Source: Agrococcus jejuensis | GTDB taxonomy: Bacteria > Actinomycetota > Actinomycetes > Actinomycetales > Microbacteriaceae | Assembly (NCBI RefSeq): GCF_900099705.1 | Contig: NZ_LT629695.1 | Coordinates: 2,666,001-2,730,000, forward strand | Direction: 5' to 3' | DNA: 64,000 bases | In this document: positions 1 through 8,348 of the stretch, piece by piece | Layout: every line of letters starts with the position of its first letter | How positions within the stretch are numbered: position 1 is the stretch's first letter | Made by a program: the position numbers and the translations under genes | The notes under the pieces: generated by a model | Seen by the model: the letters and a program-made list of their open reading frames with translations, nothing else | The model's database searches: none | Told to the model about the DNA's origin: nothing

Positions 1-2
1 TC

Positions 3-902
3 CAGGCGGGCACGCTGCTCGCGGCGCTCGTCTTCTCGGGCATCGCGCTGCTGCCCGAGGAGCAGCTGCTGTCGTGGGGCTGGCGCGTGCCGTTCCTCGG
101 CTCGTTCGTGCTCATCCTCGTCGCGCTCTTCATCCGCCTGCGACTGCGCGAGACGCCGACGTTCGTCGAGCTCGAGCAGCACGACCAGATCGCCGAGCGT
201 CCGCTGCGCGAGATCTTCACGCGCGGCCTGCCCGGCGTCATCACGGGCATCGGCCTGCGCATGGCCGAGAACGGCGGCTCGTACATCTTCCAGAACGTCA
301 CGCTCGCGTTCGTCGCGACCGCGGGCGCCGGCGCGTTCCTCGCGAGCCCCATCGACCGCGGCGTCGCGACGTGGGGCGTCACGGTCGGCTCGCTCATCGG
401 CATCTTCTCGGTGCCGCTCACGGGCCACCTCTCCGACCGCTTCGGCCGCAAGGCGGTGTACCGCTTCGGCGCCGTCTTCATGCTGCTCTACGCGTTCCCG
501 GCCTGGTACGCCCTGTCGCTCGGCATCGGCTGGCTCGCGATCGCGGTCATCGCGATCGGCATCGGCGTGGCCGTCAACTCGATGCTCGGCCCGCAGTGCG
601 CCATGCTGCCCGAGCTCTTCGGCAATCGGCACCGCTACCTCGGCGTCGCGATGGCGCGCGAGATCTCGGCCGTGCTCGCCGGTGGCCTCGCGGGCGTGCT
701 GGGCGTGTGGCTGCTCACCCTCACCGACGGCACGTGGCAGGTCATGGCGCTGTACGTCGCGACGATCGCGGCCATCACGACCGCGGCGACCTTCCTCGTG
801 CCCGAGACTCGAGGCAGGGACCTGCTCCGCATCGAGGATGCCGTGCGCATCTCGACCAGCGAGGAGCACACGGGCGTCATCATCACGGAGGCACGCGCAT
901 GA
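3..902 (+). CDS. MFS (metabolite:H+ symporter-like) transporter, C-terminal part
   Basis: The reading frame is open from the left edge, so about 299 C-terminal residues of a larger membrane transporter are present. Several hydrophobic segments alternate with short basic loops, including the MFS signature HLSDRFGRKAVYR around nt 425-465 and a final segment before a hydrophilic tail. This layout resembles the metabolite:H+ symporter branch (ShiA/KgtP/ProP type), which imports organic acids. It ends in an ATGA overlap with the next dehydrogenase, so it is part of the same operon and probably imports the sugar acid used downstream. The substrate cannot be read from the fragment. Confidence 0.85.
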   Translation, partial: QAGTLLAALVFSGIALLPEEQLLSWGWRVPFLGSFVLILVALFIRLRLRETPTFVELEQHDQIAERPLREIFTRGLPGVITGIGLRMAENGGSYIFQNVTLAFVATAGAGAFLASPIDRGVATWGVTVGSLIGIFSVPLTGHLSDRFGRKAVYRFGAVFMLLYAFPAWYALSLGIGWLAIAVIAIGIGVAVNSMLGPQCAMLPELFGNRHRYLGVAMAREISAVLAGGLAGVLGVWLLTLTDGTWQVMALYVATIAAITTAATFLVPETRGRDLLRIEDAVRISTSEEHTGVIITEARA

Positions 903-1693
903 CCGCAGACCACGATCGACCCGCAGGGCTCGCCGCGTTCGACCTCACGGGGCGCGTCGCGCTCGTCACGGGGTCGAGCCAGGGCATCGGCCGCGCGCTC
1001 GCCGAGGGGCTCGCCGGCGCGGGCGCCACGGTCGTCGTGCACGGCCGCGACCGGGCGAAGGCCGAGCGCGCCGCCGCCGAGATCGCCGCGGCGACCGGCT
1101 CGCCGACGCACGTGTCGACGTTCGACGTCACGGATGCCGCGGCGGTGGATGCGGGCATCGGCGCGCTCGAGGCCGAGCTCGGCACGCCCGACGTGCTCGT
1201 GAACAACGCCGGCATCCAGCGGCGGAACCCCATCGCCGACTTCACCGACGACGACTGGCACGCCCTGCTGGCGACGAACCTCACGAGCGCCTTCCTGCTC
1301 TCGCGCCGCGTCGCGCGCGGCATGATCGCGCGCGGCTCGGGCCGCATCGTGTCGATCGGCTCGGTGCAGTCGCAGCTCGCGCGCCCGTCGATCGCGCCGT
1401 ACTCGGCGACGAAGGGGGCCATCGTCATGCTCACGAAGGGCCTGTGCGCCGACCTCGCACCGCACGGCATCACGGCCAACGCCATCGCGCCGGGCTACTT
1501 CGCGACCGAGCTCACGGCGCCGCTCGTCGCCGACGAGCAGTTCTCGTCGTGGGTGCGCGGCCGCACGCCCGCCGGTCGGTGGGGCGACGTGCGCGACCTC
1601 GTGGGCGCCGCGGTGTTCCTCGCCTCCGACGCCTCCGCGTTCGTCAACGGGCAGACGCTGCACGTCGACGGCGGCATGACGGCGGTGGTGTGA
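899..1693 (+). CDS. SDR-family dehydrogenase, gluconate 5-dehydrogenase-like
   Basis: A 264-residue classical short-chain dehydrogenase. The cofactor motif TGSSQGIG is at residues 24-31, NNAG at 102-105, and the catalytic Ser155, Tyr168 and Lys172 (YSATK) are all in place. The C-terminus has the usual VNGQTLHVDGG signature. It most resembles gluconate 5-dehydrogenase/IdnO, which interconverts 5-ketogluconate and gluconate in the cytosol. The neighbours (idonate-type dehydrogenase, gluconokinase, GntP) fit that reading. The next gene is an FAH-family hydrolase, however, and SDR plus FAH pairs also occur in routes that oxidise 2-keto-3-deoxy sugar acids, so the substrate is open. The start overlaps the transporter stop (ATGA). 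Confidence 0.85.
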   Translation: MTADHDRPAGLAAFDLTGRVALVTGSSQGIGRALAEGLAGAGATVVVHGRDRAKAERAAAEIAAATGSPTHVSTFDVTDAAAVDAGIGALEAELGTPDVLVNNAGIQRRNPIADFTDDDWHALLATNLTSAFLLSRRVARGMIARGSGRIVSIGSVQSQLARPSIAPYSATKGAIVMLTKGLCADLAPHGITANAIAPGYFATELTAPLVADEQFSSWVRGRTPAGRWGDVRDLVGAAVFLASDASAFVNGQTLHVDGGMTAVV

Positions 1694-2451
1694 TGCGCAT
1701 CGCACGCACGCTCGTCGACGGCGTCGCCACCTGGATCGGGGCGGAGGGGCCGGATGCGCCGTGGCGACCGATCGCCGATCCCTACGCGGCGTTCGCCGCC
1801 GGCGCCGACCCCGCCCCGCTCGGCGAGGCGCTCGCCGGCGTCGCGGCGGACGGGCCCGAGCTGCTCGCACCGTGCGCGCCGCTCGCCATCGTGGGCATCG
1901 CGCAGAACCGCACGCAGAACGACCACCCGCTGCCCGTGCAGGGCTGGCTGAAGTCGCCCCGCACCGTCGTCGCGAGCGGCGTGCCCGTCGACGCGCGCCG
2001 CGACGCCGGGCGCCTCGTCGTCGAGGCCGAGCTCGCGCTCGTCGTCGGCAGCGACCTCTTCCAGGCGAGCGTCGACGAGGCGATGGCGGGCATCCTCGGC
2101 TACACGGCCGTGAACGACGTGTCGTATCCCGACCGCTCGCTCGTCGACCAGCGCAACTTCGAGGCGAAGGGCGGCATCGGCGCGACGCCGCTCGGACCGT
2201 GGATCGAGACGGGTCCGATCGGCGACGTGCCGATCCGCATGACGGTCGGCGGCGTCGACGTCGTCGACACGACGAGCGGCGCGCTGCCCGTGTCGCTCGC
2301 CGAGTGCGTCGCGTACGTGTCGCACTGGCTGCCGCTCGGCCCCGGCGACGTCATCATGACGGGCGCGCCGTTCTCGAACGCGCCCGCGCAGCCCGGCGAT
2401 CGCGTCGACATCCGCGTGGGCGACGTCTCGCTCACCACGCAGCTCCACTGA
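1693..2451 (+). CDS. Fumarylacetoacetate hydrolase (FAH) family protein
   Basis: A 252-residue protein with the FAH-fold core. The metal-binding pair E111-x-E113 lies in VEAELALVV, an Asp follows in the NDVSYPDR stretch (about 142), Lys159 precedes a Gly-rich loop, and the C-terminal GDVIMTGAP motif is typical. Family members hydrolyse or decarboxylate diketo acids in a Mg2+-dependent way. The ATG overlaps the SDR stop (TGATG), so the two are translationally coupled. In the L-fuconate/L-rhamnonate diketo-hydrolase routes an SDR makes a 2,4-diketo-3-deoxy acid and a FAH protein cleaves it. A similar job is possible here but not proven. Confidence 0.85.
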   Translation: MRIARTLVDGVATWIGAEGPDAPWRPIADPYAAFAAGADPAPLGEALAGVAADGPELLAPCAPLAIVGIAQNRTQNDHPLPVQGWLKSPRTVVASGVPVDARRDAGRLVVEAELALVVGSDLFQASVDEAMAGILGYTAVNDVSYPDRSLVDQRNFEAKGGIGATPLGPWIETGPIGDVPIRMTVGGVDVVDTTSGALPVSLAECVAYVSHWLPLGPGDVIMTGAPFSNAPAQPGDRVDIRVGDVSLTTQLH

Positions 2452-2480
2452 CCCCACCCGCACCGAGCATCCGAGGAGCC

Positions 2481-3494
2481 ATGGCCAGCATCGCCGTCGT
2501 CGCCCACGCCGCATCCGACGTCCGCGTCGAGGAGGTGCCCGAGCCGACGCCGGCCGCCGACGAGGCGGTCGTCGCCGTCGCGTACGGGGGCATCTGCGGC
2601 TCCGACCTGCACTACTGGCAGCACGGGGCGGCGGGGGAGTCGATCCTGCGCGAGCCCATGGTGCTGGGCCACGAGGTCTCGGGCGTCGTCGCCGTCGCGG
2701 CGGCGGATGGCTCGGGGCCGGCGGTCGGCACGCCCGTGACGGTGCACCCCGCGACGCCCGACTCGTACCTGGGGTCGGCGGCGCGACTGCCGCACCAGGA
2801 CGGCGCGTTCGCGACGCACGTCGCGCTGCCCACGCGGATGCTGCGCCCGCTGCCCGTGGGCCTCGACCTGCGCACGGCGGCGCTCGCCGAGCCCGCCGCG
2901 GTCGCCTGGCACGGCGTGGGGCAGGCGGGCGACGTGCAGGGCCTCCGCGCCCTCGTGATCGGCTCCGGCCCCATCGGCGCGCTCGCGGTCGCGGTGCTGC
3001 GGCACCACGGTGCCGCCGAGGTCGTCGCGAGCGACCTGCACGAGCTGCCGATGCGCATCGCCCGCGAGGTCGGCGCCGACCGCACGATCGACGCGCGCGA
3101 CGCCGAGGCGCTCGCGGCCGTCGAGGCCGACGTCGTCATCGAGTCGTCGGGCACGCTGCCGGGGCTGCACTCCGCCATCCGCGCCGCCCGCCGCGGCGGC
3201 ACCGTCGTCATGCTGGGTCTGCAGCGCTCCGGCGAGGTCGCCGTGCCGATCGCGACCGCCATCACGCGCGAGCTGCGGCTGGTGGGCTCGTTCCGCTTCG
3301 TCGACGAGATCGACGACGTCGTGGCCGCCCTCGCCGACGGCTCGCTCGCCGTCGCCCCCGTCATCACGCACGTACTCGATGCGGCAGCCGCCGTCGAGGC
3401 CCTCGACGTCGCCCGCGACGCCTCGGCATCCTCGAAGGTGCTGCTGCGCTTCGCCGCCGCCGACACCGCTGCCGACGACGACCCGAGAGGCTGA
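2481..3494 (+). CDS. Zinc-type alcohol dehydrogenase, L-idonate 5-dehydrogenase-like
   Basis: A 337-residue medium-chain dehydrogenase. Catalytic-zinc residues are visible as C39 (GICGSD) and H64-E65 (GHE), with E137 as a further candidate ligand. The Rossmann motif GSGPIG begins at residue 161. The order of conserved blocks matches L-idonate 5-dehydrogenase, which oxidises L-idonate to 5-ketogluconate. Unusually, the loop that holds four structural-zinc cysteines in most relatives is missing: the chain runs from VHPATPDS straight to YLGSAAR. The start is set by a GAGGAG ribosome site 4-9 nt upstream. It sits 29 nt after the FAH gene and directly before gluconokinase. Confidence 0.82.
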   Translation: MASIAVVAHAASDVRVEEVPEPTPAADEAVVAVAYGGICGSDLHYWQHGAAGESILREPMVLGHEVSGVVAVAAADGSGPAVGTPVTVHPATPDSYLGSAARLPHQDGAFATHVALPTRMLRPLPVGLDLRTAALAEPAAVAWHGVGQAGDVQGLRALVIGSGPIGALAVAVLRHHGAAEVVASDLHELPMRIAREVGADRTIDARDAEALAAVEADVVIESSGTLPGLHSAIRAARRGGTVVMLGLQRSGEVAVPIATAITRELRLVGSFRFVDEIDDVVAALADGSLAVAPVITHVLDAAAAVEALDVARDASASSKVLLRFAAADTAADDDPRG

Positions 3495-3495
3495 C

Positions 3496-4020
3496 ATGCC
3501 CGTCACCTACCCGCCCATGATCGTGATGGGTGCGCAGGGCACCGGCAAGTCGACGATCGGCGCCGCGCTCGCGGCCCGCCTGAACGTGACGTTCCTCGAC
3601 GGCGACGACCTGCACCCGCCCGCCAACAAGCAGAAGATGGCGGGCGGCACGCCGCTCACCGACGAGGATCGGGTGCCCTGGCTCAAGACGATCGGCGAGC
3701 GCATCGCCGAGGAGCGCGCCGCCGGCCGCATCGTCATCGTCGCGTGCTCGGCGCTCAAGCGCTGGTACCGCGAGCTGCTGCGCTCGAGCGTGCCCGACCT
3801 GCTCTTCGTCCACCTGGTCGGCGACCGCGACCTCCTCGCCGAGCGCCTCGCAGGCCGCGACCACGAGTACATGCCGACGACGCTGCTCGACAGCCAGCTC
3901 GAGACGCTCGAGCCGCTGGCGGACTGGGAGGGCGGCGTGCGCGTCGACATCGAGCGCACGCCCGAGCAGATCGTCGACGACCTGCAGCGTCTGCTGCAGC
4001 GCCGCGCTCGCAGCGACTGA
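3496..4020 (+). CDS. gntK: Gluconokinase
   Basis: A 174-residue P-loop kinase of the usual size for the thermoresistant gluconokinase family. The Walker A motif GAQGTGKS is at residues 12-19. It is followed by the family hallmarks FLDGDDLHPPANKQKM and the later CSALKRWYR block. It phosphorylates D-gluconate to 6-phosphogluconate, feeding the pentose phosphate pathway. It starts 1 nt after the dehydrogenase stop and is followed 53 nt later by the permease, which places it in a gluconate/idonate operon. Confidence 0.95.
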   Translation: MPVTYPPMIVMGAQGTGKSTIGAALAARLNVTFLDGDDLHPPANKQKMAGGTPLTDEDRVPWLKTIGERIAEERAAGRIVIVACSALKRWYRELLRSSVPDLLFVHLVGDRDLLAERLAGRDHEYMPTTLLDSQLETLEPLADWEGGVRVDIERTPEQIVDDLQRLLQRRARSD

Positions 4021-4073
4021 CGCCGCGCCCCGCGCGGGCATCCACGCACGACACGACACGGAACGAGCAGCAC

Positions 4074-5489
4074 ATGACCGACCTCGTACTCGCATGGGAC
4101 CTGGGCACGGGAGGGCTGCTGCTGCTCGCCGCAGCCTCCGTCGCCCTGCTGCTCGTGCTCATCATGGCGCTCAAGGTGCACGCGTTCCTCGCGCTCATGC
4201 TCACGAGCATCCTCACGGCGATCGCCGCCGGCATCCCGTTCGAGCGGCTCGTCGAGGCGCTCGGATTCGGGTTCAACTCGACGCTCGGCACCGTCATGCT
4301 GCTCGTCGCGCTCGGCGCGATGCTCGGGCGCATGATCGAGGCGTCGGGCGGCGCGAAGGTGCTGTCGGATGCGATGATCGCCCGGTTCGGCGAGCACCGG
4401 GCCGGACTCGCCCTCTCGGTCGCGAGCCTGCTCATGGGCTTCCCGATCTTCTTCGACGCGGGCCTCGTCGTGATGATGCCGATCATCTACGCCGTCGCGC
4501 GCCGCGTCGGCGGATCGTTCCTGTCGATCGCGTTCCCCGCCGCCATCGCCTTCTCGGCGATGCACATCTTCGTGCCGCCGCACCCCGGCCCCGTGTCGGC
4601 CTCGGCGATCTACGGCGCCGACGTGGGCCTCGTGCTCATCCTCGGCCTCGTCGTCGCGCTGCCCATCTGGTACGTCGCGGGCGTCGTCGTGGGCTCGCGC
4701 ATCGGCAACCGCTTCGACATCCCGGTGCCGACGATCCTCGACGCGACGGCGGGCGACGACGATGCCGACGCGTTCCGCTCGTCGCCGTCGGTCGGCCGCA
4801 TCGTGGGCCTGCTGCTGCTGCCGCTCGTGCTGATCCTGCTGAACACGGGCCTCAACATGGCCGCGTCGTTCCAGCCCGACCCGGATGCGTTCCTCGCGCA
4901 GCCGCTCGTCGCGGTGCTGCGCTCGCTCGGTGAGACGCCCATCGCGCTGCTCATCACCGTGTTCGTCTCGATGGGCGTGCTCGGCTGGGGCATGGGCAAG
5001 CCCGGATCGCTCGTCGAGCGGCTCGCCGACTCGGCGCTCGGCCCCATCTGCTCCGTCGTGCTCGTGACGGGCGCCGGTGGCATGTTCGGCGGCGTGCTGC
5101 GCGCGACCGGCATCGGCGACGCCGTGGCCGAGTCGATGGGCGCCATCGGGCTGCCGGCGATCGTCGCCGCGTTCCTCGTGTCGCTCATCGTGCGCATCGC
5201 GCAGGGCTCGGCGACCGTCGCCCTCACGACGGCGGCGTCGCTCATGACGGGCGTCGTGGCCGCGGGCGACTACACGCCTGTGCAGATCGCGGCGATCGTG
5301 CTCGCGACCGCGGCCGGATCCGTCGGCTTCAGCCACGTCAACGACTCCGGATTCTGGCTCGTGAGCCGCTTCTTCGGCATGGACATGAAGCAGACGCTGT
5401 CGACGTGGACGCTGCTGCAGGGCCTCATGGCCGTGCTCGGCTTCGGCCTGTCGCTCGCGATCTACGCCGTCGGCGGGCTCGTGGGGTAG
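4074..5489 (+). CDS. gntP: Gluconate:H+ symporter, GntP family
   Basis: A 471-residue integral membrane protein with about 12 hydrophobic segments and the GntP-family blocks GFPIFFDAGLVVMMP, HIFVPPHPGPVSA and GGMFGGVLRATGIG. GntP permeases import gluconate or related sugar acids with protons. The N-terminus begins with a short hydrophilic stretch and then a strongly hydrophobic segment, and an AACGAGCA-type weak ribosome site precedes the ATG. It is the second transporter of the cluster besides the MFS protein at the left edge, so the operon may take up two different acids. Confidence 0.93.
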   Translation: MTDLVLAWDLGTGGLLLLAAASVALLLVLIMALKVHAFLALMLTSILTAIAAGIPFERLVEALGFGFNSTLGTVMLLVALGAMLGRMIEASGGAKVLSDAMIARFGEHRAGLALSVASLLMGFPIFFDAGLVVMMPIIYAVARRVGGSFLSIAFPAAIAFSAMHIFVPPHPGPVSASAIYGADVGLVLILGLVVALPIWYVAGVVVGSRIGNRFDIPVPTILDATAGDDDADAFRSSPSVGRIVGLLLLPLVLILLNTGLNMAASFQPDPDAFLAQPLVAVLRSLGETPIALLITVFVSMGVLGWGMGKPGSLVERLADSALGPICSVVLVTGAGGMFGGVLRATGIGDAVAESMGAIGLPAIVAAFLVSLIVRIAQGSATVALTTAASLMTGVVAAGDYTPVQIAAIVLATAAGSVGFSHVNDSGFWLVSRFFGMDMKQTLSTWTLLQGLMAVLGFGLSLAIYAVGGLVG

Positions 5490-5500
5490 AGGATGAGCGC

Positions 5501-6352
5501 ATGACCTCCCCCTCCGCGGCGCACGAGCGCGGCGTCCTCGCACTGACGGGCGTCACCGGCACGCTCGGCGGCCTCGTGCTCGAGCAGCTCGCCGACCTCG
5601 CTCCCATCGTCGTCGTGCGCGACGCGGCCCGCGCGCCCGAGGGCTTCGAGGTGCGCGTCGCCGCCTACGCCGACGCCGACGAGTGCCGCGCGGCGTTCGC
5701 GGGCGTCGAGACGCTGCTGCTCGTGTCGGCATCCGAGTCGCGCACGCGTCGCCTCGACCACGCCACGGTGATCGCCGCCGCCGCCGCGGCGGGCGTCGGG
5801 CACGTCGTCTACACGTCGTTCCAGAGCGCGGCGCCCGACGCCACGTTCACGCTCGGCCGCGACCACCACGACGCCGAGCAGGCGCTGCGCGCATCGGGGA
5901 TGCGGTGGACGTTCCTGCGCGACGGGCTCTACCAGGAGTCGCTCGTGCGGTTCGCCGACGCCGACGGTCTCGTGCGCGGCCCCGCGGGCGACGGGCGCAT
6001 CGCCGCCGTCTCGCGGCAGGACATCGCCGACGTCGCCGCCGCCGTGCTGCGCGACCCCGCGCCGCACGCAGGGGAGACGTACACGCTCACGGGCCCCGAG
6101 GCGCCGACGATCGCCGACGCCATCGCGCGCGGCGGCGTCGCGACCGGGCGCACCCTGCGCTACGAGGACGAGACCGTCGAGGATGCGTACGCGTGGCGCC
6201 GCGACGCGTGGGGCGCCGAGGACTGGCAGCTCGACGCGTGGGTCACGACGTACACGGCCATCGCCGACGGCTCGCTCGGCGAGGTCTCGCCCGACGTCGA
6301 GCGCGTGCTCGGCCGCCCCGCGCGCTCGATCGAGCAGACCTTCGCGGGCTGA
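5501..6352 (+). CDS. NmrA-like NAD(P)-binding oxidoreductase
   Basis: A 283-residue atypical short-chain dehydrogenase. The N-terminal cofactor motif is GVTGTLG near residues 17-23. A conserved stretch reads VYTSFQSAAPDATFTLGRDH and is followed by the WTFLRDGLYQES block. This is typical of the QorB/NmrA group, which acts as NADPH-dependent quinone reductase or as a redox-sensing protein. It begins 11 nt after gntP and may be co-transcribed with it, but it has no obvious role in gluconate use. The enzyme class is clear; the substrate is not. Confidence 0.8.
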   Translation: MTSPSAAHERGVLALTGVTGTLGGLVLEQLADLAPIVVVRDAARAPEGFEVRVAAYADADECRAAFAGVETLLLVSASESRTRRLDHATVIAAAAAAGVGHVVYTSFQSAAPDATFTLGRDHHDAEQALRASGMRWTFLRDGLYQESLVRFADADGLVRGPAGDGRIAAVSRQDIADVAAAVLRDPAPHAGETYTLTGPEAPTIADAIARGGVATGRTLRYEDETVEDAYAWRRDAWGAEDWQLDAWVTTYTAIADGSLGEVSPDVERVLGRPARSIEQTFAG

Positions 6353-6401
6353 GCGCGGCTGCCGCATCCGACCCGCGACACGCCCGGCACGTCGTCGCTG
6401 G

Positions 6402-6407
6402 TAGCAT
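6402..6407 (+). promoter_or_regulatory. Candidate -10 box for rplY
   Basis: TAGCAT, matching the TAnnnT form used throughout the window. It lies about 135 nt before the L25 start, implying a long GC-rich 5' leader. Confidence 0.4.
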
Positions 6408-6543
6408 CGTCGGTCGAGACCTCGGCGAGGGGCGCCCGGCGCGCCCGTGATCGACGCGGTGGCGAGCCACAGGCTGCCTCCCGCGTGCGAGTCGAGGACC
6501 GACGACCACCCGGCCCATCGGGTCGAAGACAGGGAGCATCACC

Positions 6544-7191
6544 ATGAGCAGCGACGACAACACGCTCGCCACCGAGATCCGCACGCAGTTCGGCAAGGGT
6601 GCGGCCCGCCGCCTCCGCGCCGCAGGCAAGATCCCCGCGGTCCTCTACGGCCACGGCACCGAGCCGCGCCACCTGGCGCTCGACGGCCACGCCGTCTTCC
6701 TCCTCGTGCGCAAGGCCAACGCCGTGCTCGACCTCCAGATCGAGGGCGAGTCGCAGCTGGCGCTCGTGAAGGACATCCAGCGCAACCCCGTGCTCCAGGG
6801 CATCCCCGCGCTCGAGCACCTCGACCTCATCGTCGTGCGCCGCGGCGAGAAGGTCCAGGTCGACGTGCCCGTGCACGTCGAGGGCGAGTCGGCTCCCGGC
6901 ACGATCCACAACCTCGAGAACACGACGCTGCTGCTCGAGGTCGAGGCGCTGCACATCCCCGAGAACGTCGTCGTCTCCGTCGAGGGCCTCGAGGAGGGCG
7001 CGCAGATCCACGCCTCCGACGTCGCGCTGCCCAAGGGCGCCGAGCTCGTCACCGACCCCGAGACGCTCGTCGTGGGCGTCACGGTGCCGCCGGCCCCCGT
7101 GCTCGAGGACGAGGACGCCGCCGAGGCGCCCGCCGAGGGCGAGACGGCCGAGGCTGCCGACGAGGCCGCCGAGTCGACGGACGCCGAGTAG
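6544..7191 (+). CDS. rplY: 50S ribosomal protein L25 (CTC-type, long form)
   Basis: A 215-residue L25/TL5/CTC protein. Residues 1 to about 95 form the 5S-rRNA-binding L25 domain (RTQFGKGAARRLRAAGKIPAVLYG). Residues about 96-185 form the beta-rich CTC C-terminal domain, and an acidic Ala/Glu tail ends the protein. It binds 5S rRNA in the large ribosomal subunit. The ATG is preceded by GGGAG. The peptidyl-tRNA hydrolase gene follows after 21 nt, the usual bacterial neighbour. Confidence 0.96.
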   Translation: MSSDDNTLATEIRTQFGKGAARRLRAAGKIPAVLYGHGTEPRHLALDGHAVFLLVRKANAVLDLQIEGESQLALVKDIQRNPVLQGIPALEHLDLIVVRRGEKVQVDVPVHVEGESAPGTIHNLENTTLLLEVEALHIPENVVVSVEGLEEGAQIHASDVALPKGAELVTDPETLVVGVTVPPAPVLEDEDAAEAPAEGETAEAADEAAESTDAE

Positions 7192-7212
7192 CACTCGTCT
7201 CGCACGACGCGC

Positions 7213-7788
7213 ATGGCTGACGCGTGGCTGGTGGTCGGGCTCGGGAACCCCGGGCCCGACTACCAGCGCACGCGCCACAACGTGGGCGTCGACGTGCTCG
7301 ACGAGCTGTGCTCGCGAGCCGGCGTCACGCGTTCGCGGCACCGCAAGGCGGTCGCGAGCGTGGGCGAGCGCCGCATCGTGGGAGGCCCGAAGGTCGTCTT
7401 CGCCTTCCCCGAGACCTACATGAACCGATCCGGCGGACCTGTCGCATCGCTCATGGACTACTACTCGGTGCCCATCGAGCAGGTCATCGTCGTGCATGAC
7501 GAGCTCGACCTGCCGCTCGGCACCGTGCGCCTCAAGCGCGGCGGCGGCGCCGGTGGCCACAACGGCCTCAAGGACGTCATCGCCGCCCGCGGCGCCGACT
7601 TCATCCGGGTGCGCGTCGGCATCGGCCGCCCGCCCGGCAGGCAGGATCCTGCCGACTTCGTGCTCAAGCGCTTCAGCGGCACCGAGCAGCAGGAGCTGCC
7701 GTTCATGGTCGACGCCGCCGCCGACGCCGTCGAGCACGTGCTGCGCGACGGGCTCGTGCCGGCGCAGCAGGCCCTGCACTCGCCGTAG
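7213..7788 (+). CDS. pth: Peptidyl-tRNA hydrolase
   Basis: A 191-residue enzyme of standard length. The family signature VGLGNPGPDYQRTRHNVG gives Asn12 and the catalytic His22. The VVHDELDLPLG and GGGAGGHNGLKD blocks supply the remaining active-site residues. It cleaves the ester bond of peptidyl-tRNA released from stalled ribosomes. It lies directly downstream of rplY and is probably in the same transcript. Confidence 0.97.
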   Translation: MADAWLVVGLGNPGPDYQRTRHNVGVDVLDELCSRAGVTRSRHRKAVASVGERRIVGGPKVVFAFPETYMNRSGGPVASLMDYYSVPIEQVIVVHDELDLPLGTVRLKRGGGAGGHNGLKDVIAARGADFIRVRVGIGRPPGRQDPADFVLKRFSGTEQQELPFMVDAAADAVEHVLRDGLVPAQQALHSP

Positions 7789-7822
7789 CGGCGACTCGTC
7801 GTCGGTGCATCGCGGCCGCGAC

Positions 7823-7828
7823 TAGCAT
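7823..7828 (+). promoter_or_regulatory. Candidate -10 box for the 7854 lipoprotein gene
   Basis: TAGCAT lies 25 nt before the start codon of the lipoprotein. A GGGAGGGG ribosome site sits between them, so this transcript would have a short leader. Confidence 0.4.
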
Positions 7829-7853
7829 GGAGCGTCGACCGGGAGGGGATCGG

Positions 7854-8348
7854 ATGCGTCTTCGACAGCGTGCGGTGCGCGGCATCGCCGCGTCCGCTGC
7901 CGCAGCGGCGCTCGTCGTCGGGCTCGCCGGCTGCGTGGGCGGCGACACGAACGACGGACCCACGGGGCCCAACGGCTACGACCTCGGTGCCACGATCGGC
8001 GACGACGTGCGCGTGTGGTGGGACGTCAGCGAGACGACCGGCACGACCGACGTCATCCTCGAGCGCGCGGGCGAGTCGCAGCCGCTCGGCGTGTGCCTCG
8101 GCTCGAGCGGCACGATCTGCGTCATGGGCGACCCGGCCGTCGAGCCGTACGTCGCGTTCTTCGGCCCGCAGGGTGCCGCAGCGCAGATGTCGTTCAACGG
8201 CCAGGTCATCGACATGGCCGTCGTCGAGGGCACGCCCGCCGACGGTGCGGGCATCTACGTCGCGGCCGGCCTGCCGGTCGACCCGTCGACGCTGCAGCTG
8301 GGCTTCACGATCACGGACGCTGCGGGCGCGGTGGTCTGGCAGCAGTGA
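7854..8348 (+). CDS. Putative lipoprotein of unknown function
   Basis: A 164-residue secreted protein with a basic N-terminus, a hydrophobic core and a lipobox LAGC around residue 25, so signal peptidase II processing and membrane anchoring are expected. The mature part is predicted to be mostly beta-strand (DVRVWWDVSETTG, PYVAFFGPQG). I recognise no named domain. The start is set by a strong GGGAGGGG site. It overlaps the mfd start by 3 nt (GTGA), so the two are translationally coupled, although no functional link is evident. Confidence 0.75.
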   Translation: MRLRQRAVRGIAASAAAAALVVGLAGCVGGDTNDGPTGPNGYDLGATIGDDVRVWWDVSETTGTTDVILERAGESQPLGVCLGSSGTICVMGDPAVEPYVAFFGPQGAAAQMSFNGQVIDMAVVEGTPADGAGIYVAAGLPVDPSTLQLGFTITDAAGAVVWQQ

